Assembly: GCF_030816235.1 (NCBI RefSeq)
Contig: NZ_JAUSXT010000001.1
Location: 3,534,001 to 3,598,000 of the forward strand
Source of the DNA: Microbacterium sp. W4I4
Lineage (GTDB): Bacteria; Actinomycetota; Actinomycetes; Actinomycetales; Microbacteriaceae
Direction: 5' to 3'
DNA: 64,000 bases
The notes beneath the pieces were generated by a model that worked only from the letters and a program-made list of their open reading frames with translations, was not told where the DNA came from and made no database searches. The position numbers and the translations under genes were made by a program. Positions 26,352 through 34,999 of this stretch are shown here, piece after piece (position 1 is the stretch's first letter; the number at the start of each line of letters is the position of its first letter).

Positions 26352-27029
26352 TCAGTCGTCCGCGTGATGGTCTTCGTCGTGCAGGTTGAAGCGGTAGCCG
26401 ACGTTGCGGACCGTTCCGATTATCTGCTCGGCGTCGCCGAGCTTGGCCCGCAGACGCCGCACGTGCACGTCGACCGTGCGCGTGCCGCCGAAGTAGTCGT
26501 ACCCCCACACGTCGCTGAGCAACTGTTCGCGGGTGAAGACCCGGGACGGATGCGTGGCCAGGAAGTGCAGGAGCTGGAACTCCTTGTAGGTCAGATCCAG
26601 CGGACGGCCGTGCAGCTTGGCGGCGTAGGACTGCTCGTCGATGGTGATCCCGGATGCCTGCACGCGCACCGGCTCGTCGTCCTCGGCCTGCGCGATGGCG
26701 AGCCGGATGCGCGCGTCGATCTCGGCGGGACCCGCGGTGGCCAGGATGAGGTCCGCGAAGCCCCAGTCCACCGATACGGCACTCAGGCCTCCTTCGGTGA
26801 CGATCAGCAGCACCGGGACGGTCGCGCCCGCGGTGCGCAGCAGTCGGCACGCGGCTCGGGCGCCGACGAGGTCTGTGCGTGCGTCCAGCAGGACCGCATC
26901 CGATTCGGGGAGGGAGAGCAGGTGGCTGGGATCCATCGGGTGTCGACGGATGCTGTGCGACAGCAGCTCGAGCGCGGGAAGCACCGGCTCCGCGTCGGGA
27001 GCAGGGCTGAGCGCGAGCAGCAGGGCCAC
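26352..27029 (-). CDS. glnR: GlnR-type orphan OmpR-family regulator
   Basis: A 225-aa regulator of nitrogen metabolism genes. The N-terminal receiver-like domain has [20 protein letters not shown] and [22 protein letters not shown], the pattern of actinobacterial GlnR, in which the Asp pocket is charge-based rather than phosphorylated. The C-terminal winged helix has [38 protein letters not shown] and [10 protein letters not shown]. There is no kinase gene next to it. It starts at a GTG (27029) and lies 31 bp upstream of ppk on the same strand, so read-through to ppk is possible. Confidence 0.9.
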   Translation of the reverse strand: MALLLALSPAPDAEPVLPALELLSHSIRRHPMDPSHLLSLPESDAVLLDARTDLVGARAACRLLRTAGATVPVLLIVTEGGLSAVSVDWGFADLILATAGPAEIDARIRLAIAQAEDDEPVRVQASGITIDEQSYAAKLHGRPLDLTYKEFQLLHFLATHPSRVFTREQLLSDVWGYDYFGGTRTVDVHVRRLRAKLGDAEQIIGTVRNVGYRFNLHDEDHHADD

Positions 27030-27101
27030 GCGACAATGTTAGTCAACGCGCGCGCCCTCCTCTGCCGAGAAGTCGTGATCGATGAGAAGTACGATGGCCA
27101 C

Positions 27102-27395
27102 ATGTCTGACGCCGTCCTCGCACCGCGCAATGCCTTCCACGGCGTGATCGCCGTGTGGGCGGTCTCCCTGATCGGCGCGATCGCGCTCGGGATCGCGCTG
27201 CCCGAACAGGATCGCGTCACCTGGCTGGTGATCGCGTTCGGCGGCGTGATCCTGCTCTCCTTCGCGGTGCAGCTCGGATACGGCCGGGCTCAGGGATTCA
27301 TCGTCCGGGTGGCGGCGAGCTGCGTCGGCTCTCTCATCGTGATGGGACTGGTGTCCGCCGCCTTCGGCCTGGCGGCATTGGCCGCCGCGCTCTGA
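27102..27395 (+). CDS. small multi-pass membrane protein
   Basis: A 97-aa hydrophobic protein with three, perhaps four, membrane helices: GVIAVWAVSLIGAIALGIAL, WLVIAFGGVILLSFAVQL, and a long C-terminal span from about residue 65 to the end. There is no catalytic motif. It is divergent from glnR with a 72-bp gap. Similar small membrane proteins next to glnR occur in related genomes as far as I recall; the function is unknown. Confidence 0.7.
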   Translation: MSDAVLAPRNAFHGVIAVWAVSLIGAIALGIALPEQDRVTWLVIAFGGVILLSFAVQLGYGRAQGFIVRVAASCVGSLIVMGLVSAAFGLAALAAAL

Positions 27396-27432
27396 GGCGC
27401 CCGGCGCGTCGTCAGCGGCTACACTGAGGGAC

Positions 27433-27546
27433 ATGGATCCCGTCGCGCTCGAAATCTTCTTCCTCGGCCTGCTGGGGCTCGCGAGTCTTGCCATCGTCTT
27501 CGTCTCCGGCGTCGTGCTCGTGAACCTGTTCCGCGGCCAGCGCTGA
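27433..27546 (+). CDS. 37-aa single-helix membrane peptide
   Basis: A very short gene: MDPVALEIFFLGLLGLASLA, then a second hydrophobic half and the basic end NLFRGQR. It is almost entirely one membrane helix with a positive C-terminal tail, so Nout/Cin is likely. It lies 37 bp after the preceding membrane protein and 13 bp before the nitrobindin-like gene. Codon use is like that of its neighbours. The function is unknown; reality rests on composition and tight spacing. Confidence 0.5.
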   Translation: MDPVALEIFFLGLLGLASLAIVFVSGVVLVNLFRGQR

Positions 27547-27559
27547 TCCGACTTCCGTC

Positions 27560-28162
27560 GTGATCGAGCTGCCCACGGATCTGCCCGCCGACCTCGCGCC
27601 GCTGTCCTGGTTGCTGGGCGTCTGGGAGGGGACCGGTGTCATCGAGTACTCCGCGGAAGGCCGGCGCTACCAGGGCGAGTTCAGCCATCGCGTGAGCTTC
27701 AGCCACGACGGCGGTCCGTTCCTGAACTACGCGGCCACGGCATCCTTCCTCGGGCTCGAGGGCACGGATGCTCCCGTGCAGCTGCTCGCCGAGACCGGAT
27801 TCTGGCGGCTCTCCCGCCCCCGCACGGACGCCGATCCCGGGCCCGCGCTGCTGCCGCCCGCCGAGCAGGCGGTGCCGCGAACGGTCGACGATGTCGAGCA
27901 GCTGCGCACCGATGACGGATTCCCCATCGAGGTCTCGGTCACGCACTCCGACGGCACTCTCGAGCTGTACCTCGGCCGGATCTCCGGCCCCCGCGTCGAC
28001 ATCGCCACGGATGCGATCGTCCGCCCGGCCGGCGCGAAGCAGTACACGGCCGCCACCCGCATGTACGGCCTCGTCGACGAGCACCTGCTGTGGGCGTGGG
28101 ACATCACCGCACTGGGCGAGCCGTTGAAGTCGCACGCCTCGGCACGTCTCGCAAGGATCTGA
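27560..28162 (+). CDS. nitrobindin-like FABP/THAP4 family heme-binding protein
   Basis: A 200-aa beta-barrel protein. The signature GxWxGxG appears as LLGVWEGTGV (about residues 18-27), followed by FSHRVSFSHDGGPFLNYAATA. The C-terminal MYGLVDEHLLWAWDI matches the barrel-closing strands. Mycobacterial nitrobindin (the Rv2717c type and the FABP-like Rv0813c) binds heme or fatty ligands; nitric oxide or peroxynitrite handling is the best guess. It starts at GTG 27560 and ends 1 bp before the YgfZ-like gene, so the two are coupled. Confidence 0.8.
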   Translation: MIELPTDLPADLAPLSWLLGVWEGTGVIEYSAEGRRYQGEFSHRVSFSHDGGPFLNYAATASFLGLEGTDAPVQLLAETGFWRLSRPRTDADPGPALLPPAEQAVPRTVDDVEQLRTDDGFPIEVSVTHSDGTLELYLGRISGPRVDIATDAIVRPAGAKQYTAATRMYGLVDEHLLWAWDITALGEPLKSHASARLARI

Positions 28163-28163
28163 C

Positions 28164-29258
28164 ATGGCTCTGTTCGACTCCCTCCCCGGTGCCGTCCGCG
28201 ACGGCGACCTGATCACCCACTTCGGCAACCCGCTGATCGAGCAGCGCGATCTCGCCGCCGGGCGGGCGATCTCGCCGCTGACCGACCGCACCGTCATCGA
28301 GGTGGCGGGCGAGGACCGGCTGAGCTGGCTGGACTCCATCACCTCGCAGTCCGTCGGTCACCTGCACCCCGGAGACAGCACCGAGCTGCTGGTCCTCGAC
28401 CCGCAGGGCCGCGTCGAGCACGCGGCCGGGGTCTTCGAGGACGGCGCCGGCGTCTGGCTGATCGCCGACGACGCGGATGCCGAGAAGCTGGCCGCCTGGC
28501 TGCAGCGCATGGTGTTCCGCTCCCGGGTGACCGTCACGGTGCGACCGGATGCGGCCCTCGTCGGCTTCCTCGCCGGAGGCGAGGCCGAGAAGCGCATCAC
28601 CGCATCCGCGCCGAACGGCGTGCCCGTGGTGTGGCGGGACCCGTGGCATCAGGTGCAGCCCGGCGGGCATCAGTACGCGCTGGTCGATCAGCATCCGGGG
28701 TCCGAGTACCCGTGGAGCGTCGCGCTGGTCGACGATGTCGATGCGCTGGGCGGCCCGTTCGCCGGCGCGCTCGCCGCCGAGGCGCTGCGCGTGGCCGCCT
28801 GGCGTCCGCGCTGGTCGCACGAGGTCGACGAGCGCACGATCCCGCACGAGTCGGACTGGATCCGCAGCGCGGTGCACCTGAGCAAGGGCTGCTACCGCGG
28901 GCAGGAGACGGTCGCCAAGGTGCACAACCTCGGGCATCCGCCGCGTCGACTGGCCGCACTGCACCTCGACGGAAGCGATGTCGTCCTGCCGGTGCGCGGG
29001 GATCTCGTGTTCGATGGTGAGACCGAGGTGGGGACGATCACATCGGCCGTCCTGCACTTCGAGGAGGGGCCGATAGCGCTGGCGGTCCTGTCGCGGCGCG
29101 CCTCGACCGGTGAGCTGACCGTGCGCTCGGAGGGCATCGACATCGCCGCCGCGCAGCAGGTGATCGTGCCGGCCGACGCCGGCGCCACCGCCGGCGTCCC
29201 CCGTCTGACGCGTCTGTCCCGCCGCCCCACAGCCGAGGACCCCCGCACCGCGCGCTGA
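28164..29258 (+). CDS. ygfZ: folate-binding YgfZ/GcvT-fold protein
   Basis: A 364-aa tetrahydrofolate-binding protein of the YgfZ family, which supports assembly or repair of iron-sulfur enzymes. The signature KGCYRGQETVAKVHN (K-G-C-Y-x-G-Q-E) is at about residues 242-256. The N-terminal GcvT-like half has DRLSWLDSITSQSV. A C-terminal barrel domain follows. It starts at ATG 28164, one base after the nitrobindin-like gene. An aminomethyltransferase role is excluded by the family signature. Confidence 0.9.
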   Translation: MALFDSLPGAVRDGDLITHFGNPLIEQRDLAAGRAISPLTDRTVIEVAGEDRLSWLDSITSQSVGHLHPGDSTELLVLDPQGRVEHAAGVFEDGAGVWLIADDADAEKLAAWLQRMVFRSRVTVTVRPDAALVGFLAGGEAEKRITASAPNGVPVVWRDPWHQVQPGGHQYALVDQHPGSEYPWSVALVDDVDALGGPFAGALAAEALRVAAWRPRWSHEVDERTIPHESDWIRSAVHLSKGCYRGQETVAKVHNLGHPPRRLAALHLDGSDVVLPVRGDLVFDGETEVGTITSAVLHFEEGPIALAVLSRRASTGELTVRSEGIDIAAAQQVIVPADAGATAGVPRLTRLSRRPTAEDPRTAR

Positions 29259-29293
29259 GCCTGGCGCCGGCGCCACCCGGATAAGGTCGACGG

Positions 29294-30226
29294 ATGACGG
29301 ATGCCGTGAAGACTCGGATGCTGTGGACCGACCTCCCCACTGATCTCGTGGCGCGCATCGAGCGGATCCTCGGCTCCTCCGTGGTGTCGGCCATCAGCCA
29401 GGCGGAGGGTTTCTCACCGGGCAGCGCCGATCGGGTGGCGACTGCGGCCGGACGGCGGGCGTTCGTGAAGACGGCGCACCGCGGGCACAACGAGGGCGCG
29501 TACGACCTGCACCGGCGTGAGGCCGACGTGATGCGTCTGCTGCCGCCGGAGGTGAGCGCACCGGCGCTGCTCGGCTCCGTCGTCACCGATGACTGGGCGG
29601 TGCTCGTCGTCGAGGACATCGAGGGGCGGCATCCGGGACGCGCGGGGGACGGGTCGGAGATCGTCGCCGTGCTCGACGCGTTCGCCACCCTGCCACGGCT
29701 CACGGAAGGAGCCGGCGCGGCGATCCGGCCCGCCGCGGATGAGTTCATGGCCGAGCAGGACAGCTGGCGGATGATCGAGGAGGGATCGATCCGGGTGCCG
29801 GAGTGGGCTGTCGCGAACCGCGCTCGGCTGCGCGCCGCAGCCGAGGGGGTCCTCGACGTGGTCGCGGGGGAGCATCTGCAGCACCTCGACGGGCGCGCGG
29901 ACAACGTTCTGATGGATGCCGAGGGGCGTGCCTGGCTGATCGACTGGCCTTGGGCCGCCGTGGGCGCACGCTGGTTGGACGGCCTGTTCTACGTGTTCGA
30001 CGCACGCGTGCGCGGGGAGTCGTTCGACGCCGAGGAGACCCTGCGGAGCCACGCGTTGTTCGAGGGTGTGGATGACGCGGACATCGACGCGGTGCTCGCC
30101 GGGGTGGCGGGGAACTCGTTCGTGAAGGCGAGTCTTCCCGCACCGCCCGGCATGCCCACCATTCGCGCGTTCCAGCACACCTGGGGCGTCGAGGGGACGC
30201 GCTGGCTGGAGCAGCGCTGGGGCTGA
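29294..30226 (+). CDS. aminoglycoside phosphotransferase (APH)-like kinase
   Basis: A 310-aa protein-kinase-fold phosphotransferase. The ATP-site Lys is probably in RAFVKTAHRG. The catalytic loop reads LQHLDGRADNVLMD (HxD...N) and the metal-binding Asp is in WLIDWPWAAVG. Length and motifs fit APH/choline-kinase-like enzymes of unknown small-molecule substrate rather than a resistance gene. It follows ygfZ by 35 bp on the same strand and is convergent to the methyltransferase with a 22-bp gap. Confidence 0.85.
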   Translation: MTDAVKTRMLWTDLPTDLVARIERILGSSVVSAISQAEGFSPGSADRVATAAGRRAFVKTAHRGHNEGAYDLHRREADVMRLLPPEVSAPALLGSVVTDDWAVLVVEDIEGRHPGRAGDGSEIVAVLDAFATLPRLTEGAGAAIRPAADEFMAEQDSWRMIEEGSIRVPEWAVANRARLRAAAEGVLDVVAGEHLQHLDGRADNVLMDAEGRAWLIDWPWAAVGARWLDGLFYVFDARVRGESFDAEETLRSHALFEGVDDADIDAVLAGVAGNSFVKASLPAPPGMPTIRAFQHTWGVEGTRWLEQRWG

Positions 30227-30248
30227 ACTCGGACCTCAGTCCGAGCAG

Positions 30249-31073
30249 TCACTCTGCAGGGGAGACGGCGTCCCAGGGGACGGTGAGCTCGCCGAGACGC
30301 CAGCGCGTTCTGGTGCCCTGCACGGGAACGCCCTGTGCTTTGAGTGCGGTGACGGTGGCGAGCCATCGCTGCACGGCGCCGAAGGTCGACAGCGGCGCCG
30401 CGCGTTCCCACTCTCGGTCCAGCGCGGTCAGGAGTGCGTGGATGCGCTCGCCGGGTACGTTGCGGTGGATGAGCGCCTTGGGCAGGCGTTCGGCGACGAT
30501 TCCCGGATGCTCGAGATCAGCGAGGCGCAGCGAGATCGTGAAGCGCACCGGAAGGCCGTCGGATGCCACGTCCACCCAGCCGGCGATGCGACCGATCTCG
30601 TCGCACGTGCCCTCGACCAGCATCCCGCCCCGCGCCAGCCGCGAGGCCACGCTCTTCCAGGCGTCGGCGACGTCGCTCTCGTCATACTGACGCAGCACGT
30701 TCATCGCGCGGATCACCGCGGGGCGTCGCCCGTCGGACAGCGGCACTTCGAAGCCGCCGCGTGCGAACGACACGGGAAGGTCGGATGCGAAGGGCGTGCG
30801 CCCTGCGCGCACCTCGTCCAGCTGTTCGCGTGCCTTCGCCACGCGGGCCGGGTCGAGCTCGAGGCCGATCACCTCGGCATCCTGCCGCGTGCGCCTCAGC
30901 CGCTGCGCGAGCTCGAAGGCGGTCACGCCGCTGGCGCCGTACCCGAGGTCGATGACGAGAGGGTCCTGCGCTTTCCGGAAGGCATCGGATGCCGCGATCC
31001 ACCGGTCGTTCCGCCGCAGCCGGTTGGTTCCCGTCGTCCCCCGCGTGGCCTGCCCGACCGGTCCCTTTCCCAT
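30249..31073 (-). CDS. class I SAM-dependent methyltransferase
   Basis: A 274-aa Rossmann-fold methyltransferase. Motif I is VIDLGYGASGVTAFELA (about residues 40-56); the acidic strand-2 end is EVIGLELDPARV. RAMNVLRQYDESDV and GGMLVEGTCDEIGRI follow at the motif IV-V positions. The basic N-terminus (GTNRLRRNDRWIA) is shared with actinobacterial relatives of unknown substrate. The start is ATG at 31073. Confidence 0.85.
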   Translation of the reverse strand: MGKGPVGQATRGTTGTNRLRRNDRWIAASDAFRKAQDPLVIDLGYGASGVTAFELAQRLRRTRQDAEVIGLELDPARVAKAREQLDEVRAGRTPFASDLPVSFARGGFEVPLSDGRRPAVIRAMNVLRQYDESDVADAWKSVASRLARGGMLVEGTCDEIGRIAGWVDVASDGLPVRFTISLRLADLEHPGIVAERLPKALIHRNVPGERIHALLTALDREWERAAPLSTFGAVQRWLATVTALKAQGVPVQGTRTRWRLGELTVPWDAVSPAE

Positions 31074-31143
31074 TCCTCCATCTTTCCTTACTCCCTCACA
31101 CCCCTTCCACGTCGCCGGAGCTCCTCATGCAGTCGAGGGCGCA

Positions 31144-31223
31144 GTGACGTTCCCGGAGCGAGCATCGGGGAGGGACCCGCGAAGCGGGAGGGGCACCCGC
31201 TCTGCGAGCGAAGGGAACGTCAC
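31144..31223. repeat. 80-bp inverted-repeat element upstream of gpmA
   Basis: The ends GTGACGTTCCC (31144-31154) and GGGAACGTCAC (31213-31223) are perfect 11-bp inverted repeats. Inside are two more hairpins: CCCGC-GAA-GCGGG (31176-31188) and CGCTC-TGC-GAGCG (31198-31210). The whole element is non-coding and looks like a small mobile palindromic repeat or a structured RNA. It fills most of the 212-bp gap between the divergent methyltransferase and gpmA. Confidence 0.75.
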
Positions 31224-31285
31224 GGAGCCCGCCCCACAATGTCACCGACCACAGACATCGAAGGCAGAAAAGATAGGCTGGCTCC

Positions 31286-32029
31286 ATGACCCGCACACTG
31301 ATTCTTCTGCGTCACGGCCAGAGCGAATGGAACCAGCTCAACCTCTTCACGGGCTGGGTCGACGTCCGCCTGACCGAGCAGGGCAAGGGCGAGGCCCGCC
31401 GTGGCGGCGAGCTGCTCGCCGAGGCCGGCATCCTTCCCGACGTGCTGCACACCTCGCTGCTGAGCCGCGCGATCCAGACGGCGGACATCGCGCTGGATGC
31501 CGCCGACAGGCTGTGGATTCCGGTGACCCGCTCGTGGCGTCTCAACGAGCGCCATTACGGTGCTCTGCAGGGCAAGGACAAGGCGCAGACTCTGGAGGAG
31601 TTCGGTCCCGAGCAGTTCCAGCTGTGGCGTCGTTCGTTCGATGTGCCGCCGCCCCTGCTCGATGACGCGAGCGAGTTCAGCCAGGTGAACGACCCGCGCT
31701 ACGCCGGCATCGACGGCGAGGTGCCTCGTACCGAGTCGCTCAAGCTCGTCATCGACCGGCTGCTGCCCTACTGGGACAGCGCGATCGTCCCCGACCTCGA
31801 GGCCGGCAAGACGGTGCTGGTCACAGCGCATGGGAACTCGCTGCGCGGTCTGGTGAAGCACCTCGACGGGATCAGCGACGACGACATCGCCGAGCTGAAC
31901 ATCCCCACGGGCATCCCGCTGGTCTACGAGCTGGACGAGAACAACCGCCCCACCGCTCCCGGCCGCTACCTCGACCCCGAGGCCGCTGCGGCGGGAGCTG
32001 CGGCTGTGGCCGCACAGGGCAAGAAGTAG
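31286..32029 (+). CDS. gpmA: 2,3-bisphosphoglycerate-dependent phosphoglycerate mutase
   Basis: Glycolytic enzyme interconverting 3- and 2-phosphoglycerate through a phosphohistidine. The catalytic motif LRHGQSEWN is near residue 8, [16 protein letters not shown] near 85, and the second catalytic His is in [15 protein letters not shown] near 184. The 247-aa length is standard. The ATG at 31286 follows the repeat-rich intergenic region. Transcription ends at the strong palindromic terminator before phoU. Confidence 0.97.
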   Translation: MTRTLILLRHGQSEWNQLNLFTGWVDVRLTEQGKGEARRGGELLAEAGILPDVLHTSLLSRAIQTADIALDAADRLWIPVTRSWRLNERHYGALQGKDKAQTLEEFGPEQFQLWRRSFDVPPPLLDDASEFSQVNDPRYAGIDGEVPRTESLKLVIDRLLPYWDSAIVPDLEAGKTVLVTAHGNSLRGLVKHLDGISDDDIAELNIPTGIPLVYELDENNRPTAPGRYLDPEAAAAGAAAVAAQGKK

Positions 32030-32053
32030 CACGGACCTCAGAATCCTGAACGT

Positions 32054-32091
32054 GAAAGGGCCCCTCTCCGGATCCGGAGAGGGGCCCTTTC
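32054..32091. terminator. bidirectional intrinsic terminator between gpmA and phoU
   Basis: A perfect 38-bp palindrome centred between 32072 and 32073 ends in CCCTTTC on both strands. It sits in the convergent gpmA/phoU gap. Confidence 0.92.
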
Positions 32092-32105
32092 GCATGGGCG
32101 GATGC

Positions 32106-32813
32106 TCAGGCGTCGCCGGGCTCCTGCCGATGCTCCTGCTCCTGTGCGGCGATGGCGATGTCGGCTTCCTCGACGGCCCAGTCGCCGGTGGCGAGGTAGA
32201 CGACCTTCTTCGCGACGGCGACGGCGTGGTCGGCAAAGCGCTCGTGGTAGCGGCTGGCGAGCGTGGCGTCGACGGTGGCGGTGGCCTCGCCCTTCCAGTT
32301 GTCGCTGAGCACCTTCTCGAAGACCCGGGCGTGCAGTTCGTCGACGTCATCGTCCGCGTTGCGGATGGTGTCGGCGAGGCGCAGATCCTCTGTGCGCAGC
32401 AGTTCGGCCAGGGTGCGCGAGATCTCCACGTCCAGCTCGCCCATGCGGCGGAATGTGCTCTTCAGACCCTTCGGGATCGCGCGCTCGGGGAAGCGCAGGC
32501 GGGCCAGCTGGGCGATGTGCTCGGCCATGTCGCCCATGCGCTCCAGCGAGGCGCTCACGCGCAGCGCGGTGATGACGATGCGCAGATCGCGCGCCACCGG
32601 CTGCTGGCGGGCGAGGATCTCGATGGCCTGCTCGTCCAGCAGGACGGCGAGCTCATCGATCTGGGCGTCGTTCGCGATGACCTCCTCGGCCAGGGCGACG
32701 TCGCTCTCGGCGAATGCGGTGGTGGCCTTCTCTATGGCGACCGTGACCAGATCGGCGATCTCGGCGACTCGTGACTGCAGCTCTTCGAGAGACTGGTGGA
32801 AGACTTGGCGCAT
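32106..32813 (-). CDS. phoU: phosphate signalling protein PhoU (PhoY-like)
   Basis: A 235-aa all-helical protein of two PhoU repeats (about 10-110 and 115-215). Metal-site signatures are visible as SLERMGDMAEHIAQLA in repeat 1 and RYHERFADHAVAVAK in repeat 2. It links Pst transporter activity to the SenX3-type kinase and keeps the regulon off in high phosphate. The start at 32813 has an AAAGG site; a longer frame to 32894 would extend into the divergent promoter. It is head-to-head with senX3-regX3, a conserved actinobacterial arrangement. Confidence 0.95.
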   Translation of the reverse strand: MRQVFHQSLEELQSRVAEIADLVTVAIEKATTAFAESDVALAEEVIANDAQIDELAVLLDEQAIEILARQQPVARDLRIVITALRVSASLERMGDMAEHIAQLARLRFPERAIPKGLKSTFRRMGELDVEISRTLAELLRTEDLRLADTIRNADDDVDELHARVFEKVLSDNWKGEATATVDATLASRYHERFADHAVAVAKKVVYLATGDWAVEEADIAIAAQEQEHRQEPGDA

Positions 32814-32898
32814 GTCGGCGCAACCTTTCGTCGTGGGGTCGGCGTGGACGCCGAGCAGGCACGCGCTCACGCGGCCAGCGTCGATTGTCCCCATCGAA

Positions 32899-32927
32899 GG
32901 TTAACGAATGGTGCCGGAAACGTGAAC
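32899..32927 (-). promoter_or_regulatory. candidate PHO-box half-sites between phoU and senX3
   Basis: On the minus strand GTTCAC starts at 32927 and GTTAACC at 32905, exactly 22 bp (two 11-bp units) apart; the middle unit is degenerate. The same GTTCAC...GTTAACC combination appears upstream of pstS. It may be an autoregulatory RegX3 site in the shared promoter. Confidence 0.4.
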
Positions 32928-32998
32928 ACTGACTCCGCAGCCATGTGACCGGGCTCTGAACGGCGGATGACCACCCGGGTGGGCCCTACGCTGGAGCC

Positions 32999-34222
32999 AT
33001 GCCATCGCCCCAGCTCGCGCTGTTCGCGCTCGCCATCGGTGTGATCATGGGCGCCGGAGTGGTGCTGCTGGTCACCTGGGCGTACCGCATGCGCCAGCAG
33101 GCCATGCAGGAGACGACGACGGCGATCCCTGCGGGGATCACCGACGTGCTGAACGGTATGGACGACGCCGCCTGCGTGGTGGATCCGTCCGGGCTGGTCG
33201 TGGCAACGACGGCTGCTGCGGCGCGCTTCGACATCACCCAGGGGGCGGTGCTCGAGAACAATGAGCTGAGACGCCTCGTCCGCGGGGTCCGCACCAGCGG
33301 GGTCGGCGAGACCGAGACGCTGCGCATCTCCGCGGGCGCCTCGCTCGATCCCCGTCTGGTGTCGGCTCGCGCGAGCACGGTCGGCCCGCGGCTGATCCTC
33401 CTGATCGTCCGCGATGTCACCGAGCGCGAGCGTCTCGATCAGATGCGCACCGACTTCGTGGCCAACACCAGTCACGAGCTGAAGACTCCCGTCGCCTCGG
33501 TGAGTCTGCTGGCCGAGGCGATCGAGTCCGCGGCGGACGATCCCGATCAGGTGCGCATCTTCGCCGCCCGGATCACGGCGGAGGCCGGTCGGCTGGGTCG
33601 GTTGACCGGACGCATCATGAGCCTGTCCCGACTGCAGGCCGCGGAGAGTCTTTCGCAGGTGGAACCCGTGTCGATCGATGAGGTCGTGGCGGCGTCGATG
33701 GAAGCGCATGGCGTGCAGGCCGATTCCGCCGGTGTCGAGCTGCATCGCGGTGGAGACCGCGGTGCGTGGGTGCGCGGTGACGCGCAGGTGCTCGTCGAGG
33801 CGGTGGGGAACCTGCTGGCCAATGCCATCCTGTACTCGCCGAAGGGCTCCCGGGTGGGCGTGGGCATCAAGGTCGCGGGCGATGTCGTGGAGATCGCCGT
33901 GACGGACCAGGGCATCGGGATATCCGAGGGTGATCGCGAGCGCATCTTCGAACGCTTCTACCGCGCTGACGAGGCACGGTCACGGCGCACCGGTGGGACT
34001 GGGCTGGGACTTTCGATCGTGAAGCACGCCACGCAGCGCCACGGCGGCGAGGTGCGGGTGTGGTCGCGCCAGGGGAAGGGATCGACCTTCACCATGCGAC
34101 TGCCGCTCATCGACGCGCCGGAGCCCGCGACGCCGAAGAAGAGATCCAAGAAGAAGTCCAAGAAGCGCGCCGGTGGGGACGACCAGCCGAGCGCGACTGT
34201 GCGAGATGGAGAGAGCGAATGA
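32999..34222 (+). CDS. senX3: sensor histidine kinase SenX3/PhoR-type
   Basis: A 407-aa membrane kinase for phosphate sensing. One N-terminal helix (about 7-27), a PAS-like domain (about 45-140), HisKA with phosphoacceptor His159 in ANTSHELKTPVASV, then HATPase with N box LLANAILYSPKG, GQGIGI-like VTDQGIGI, FYRADEARSRRTGGTGLGL. The C-terminus is a lysine-rich tail (about 375-395). With only one membrane helix and no extracellular loop, it likely reads Pst/PhoU state rather than phosphate. The stop overlaps the regX3 start by 4 nt. Confidence 0.93.
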   Translation: MPSPQLALFALAIGVIMGAGVVLLVTWAYRMRQQAMQETTTAIPAGITDVLNGMDDAACVVDPSGLVVATTAAAARFDITQGAVLENNELRRLVRGVRTSGVGETETLRISAGASLDPRLVSARASTVGPRLILLIVRDVTERERLDQMRTDFVANTSHELKTPVASVSLLAEAIESAADDPDQVRIFAARITAEAGRLGRLTGRIMSLSRLQAAESLSQVEPVSIDEVVAASMEAHGVQADSAGVELHRGGDRGAWVRGDAQVLVEAVGNLLANAILYSPKGSRVGVGIKVAGDVVEIAVTDQGIGISEGDRERIFERFYRADEARSRRTGGTGLGLSIVKHATQRHGGEVRVWSRQGKGSTFTMRLPLIDAPEPATPKKRSKKKSKKRAGGDDQPSATVRDGESE

Positions 34223-34902
34223 CCCGAATCCTGCTGGTAGAGGATGAGCCCGATCTCGCCGACCCGCTGGCGTACCTGCTCAGGCGAGAGGGTTTCGAGG
34301 TCGAGATCAGCGACGACGGACCCGGCGCGCTGGAGGCGTTCCGCGAGCGCGGTGCGGACATCATCCTGCTGGACCTGATGCTGCCGGGCATGCCGGGCAC
34401 CGAGGTGTGCCGTCAGGTGCGTCAGTCCTCGGCTGTGCCGATCATCATGCTCACCGCCAAGGACTCCGAGGTCGACATCGTCGTGGGGCTCGAACTCGGC
34501 GCCGACGACTACGTCACCAAGCCCTATTCGTCGCGCGAGCTGCTGGCGCGCATGCGCGCCGTGCTGCGCCGCGTCTCCCAGGCGGAGGCGGACCTCGACG
34601 AGCGCGTGCTCGACGGCGGCCGGGTCAGTCTGGACATCGACAGGCACACCGTCGCGGTCGACGGCGGCGAGATCAACATGCCGCTCAAGGAGTTCGAGCT
34701 CCTCGAGGTGCTGATGCGCAACGCCGGCCGCGTGCTCACCCGCGGGCAGCTGATCGACCGGGTGTGGGGCAGCGACTACTTCGGTGACACCAAGACGCTG
34801 GACGTGCACATCAAGCGCATCCGCTCGCGCATCGAGAAGAACCCCGGCGACCCGGTCATGCTCGTCACCGTCCGCGGGCTCGGCTACCGGTTCGAGGGCT
34901 GA
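34219..34902 (+). CDS. regX3: OmpR-family response regulator RegX3/PhoP-type
   Basis: A 227-aa regulator. The receiver domain has acidic pocket residues in VEDEP, phosphoacceptor Asp52 in LLDLMLPGMPG, Thr in MLTAKD and Lys in YVTKPYSS. The C-terminal winged helix has MPLKEFELLEVLMRN, RVWGSDYFGDTKTLDVHIKRIR and VRGLGYRFEG. It is coupled to senX3 and is the likely binder of the GTTCAC repeats upstream of pstS. Just after its stop the last 14 bases of the gene end are duplicated (34907-34920). Confidence 0.94.
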   Translation: MTRILLVEDEPDLADPLAYLLRREGFEVEISDDGPGALEAFRERGADIILLDLMLPGMPGTEVCRQVRQSSAVPIIMLTAKDSEVDIVVGLELGADDYVTKPYSSRELLARMRAVLRRVSQAEADLDERVLDGGRVSLDIDRHTVAVDGGEINMPLKEFELLEVLMRNAGRVLTRGQLIDRVWGSDYFGDTKTLDVHIKRIRSRIEKNPGDPVMLVTVRGLGYRFEG

Positions 34903-34920
34903 GTCAGTTCGAGGGCTGAG
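34890..34920. repeat. duplicated 3' end of regX3
   Basis: The 14-bp sequence GTTCGAGGGCTGAG, which includes the regX3 stop codon, occurs at 34890-34903 and again at 34907-34920. It looks like a recent 17-bp tandem duplication (14 bp plus TCA) without coding effect. Confidence 0.85.
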
Positions 34921-34936
34921 CTCCCAGGTGGACGCA

Positions 34937-34970
34937 GAAAGAGGCCGGCTCCTCGGAGCCGGCCTCTTTC
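34937..34970. terminator. intrinsic terminator between regX3 and the LpqE-like gene
   Basis: A perfect 16-bp stem (34937-34952 with 34955-34970) with a 2-nt centre ends in CTCTTTC on the plus strand and CTCTTTC on the minus strand. It serves both convergent genes. Confidence 0.92.
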
Positions 34971-34999
34971 TCATACCGCCTGTGCCGTGGTGGTCTTGT

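Noticed and set aside
29294..30226. Aminoglycoside resistance kinase
   Set aside because: The APH fold is shared by many housekeeping small-molecule kinases; the context is core genes, not a resistance island.
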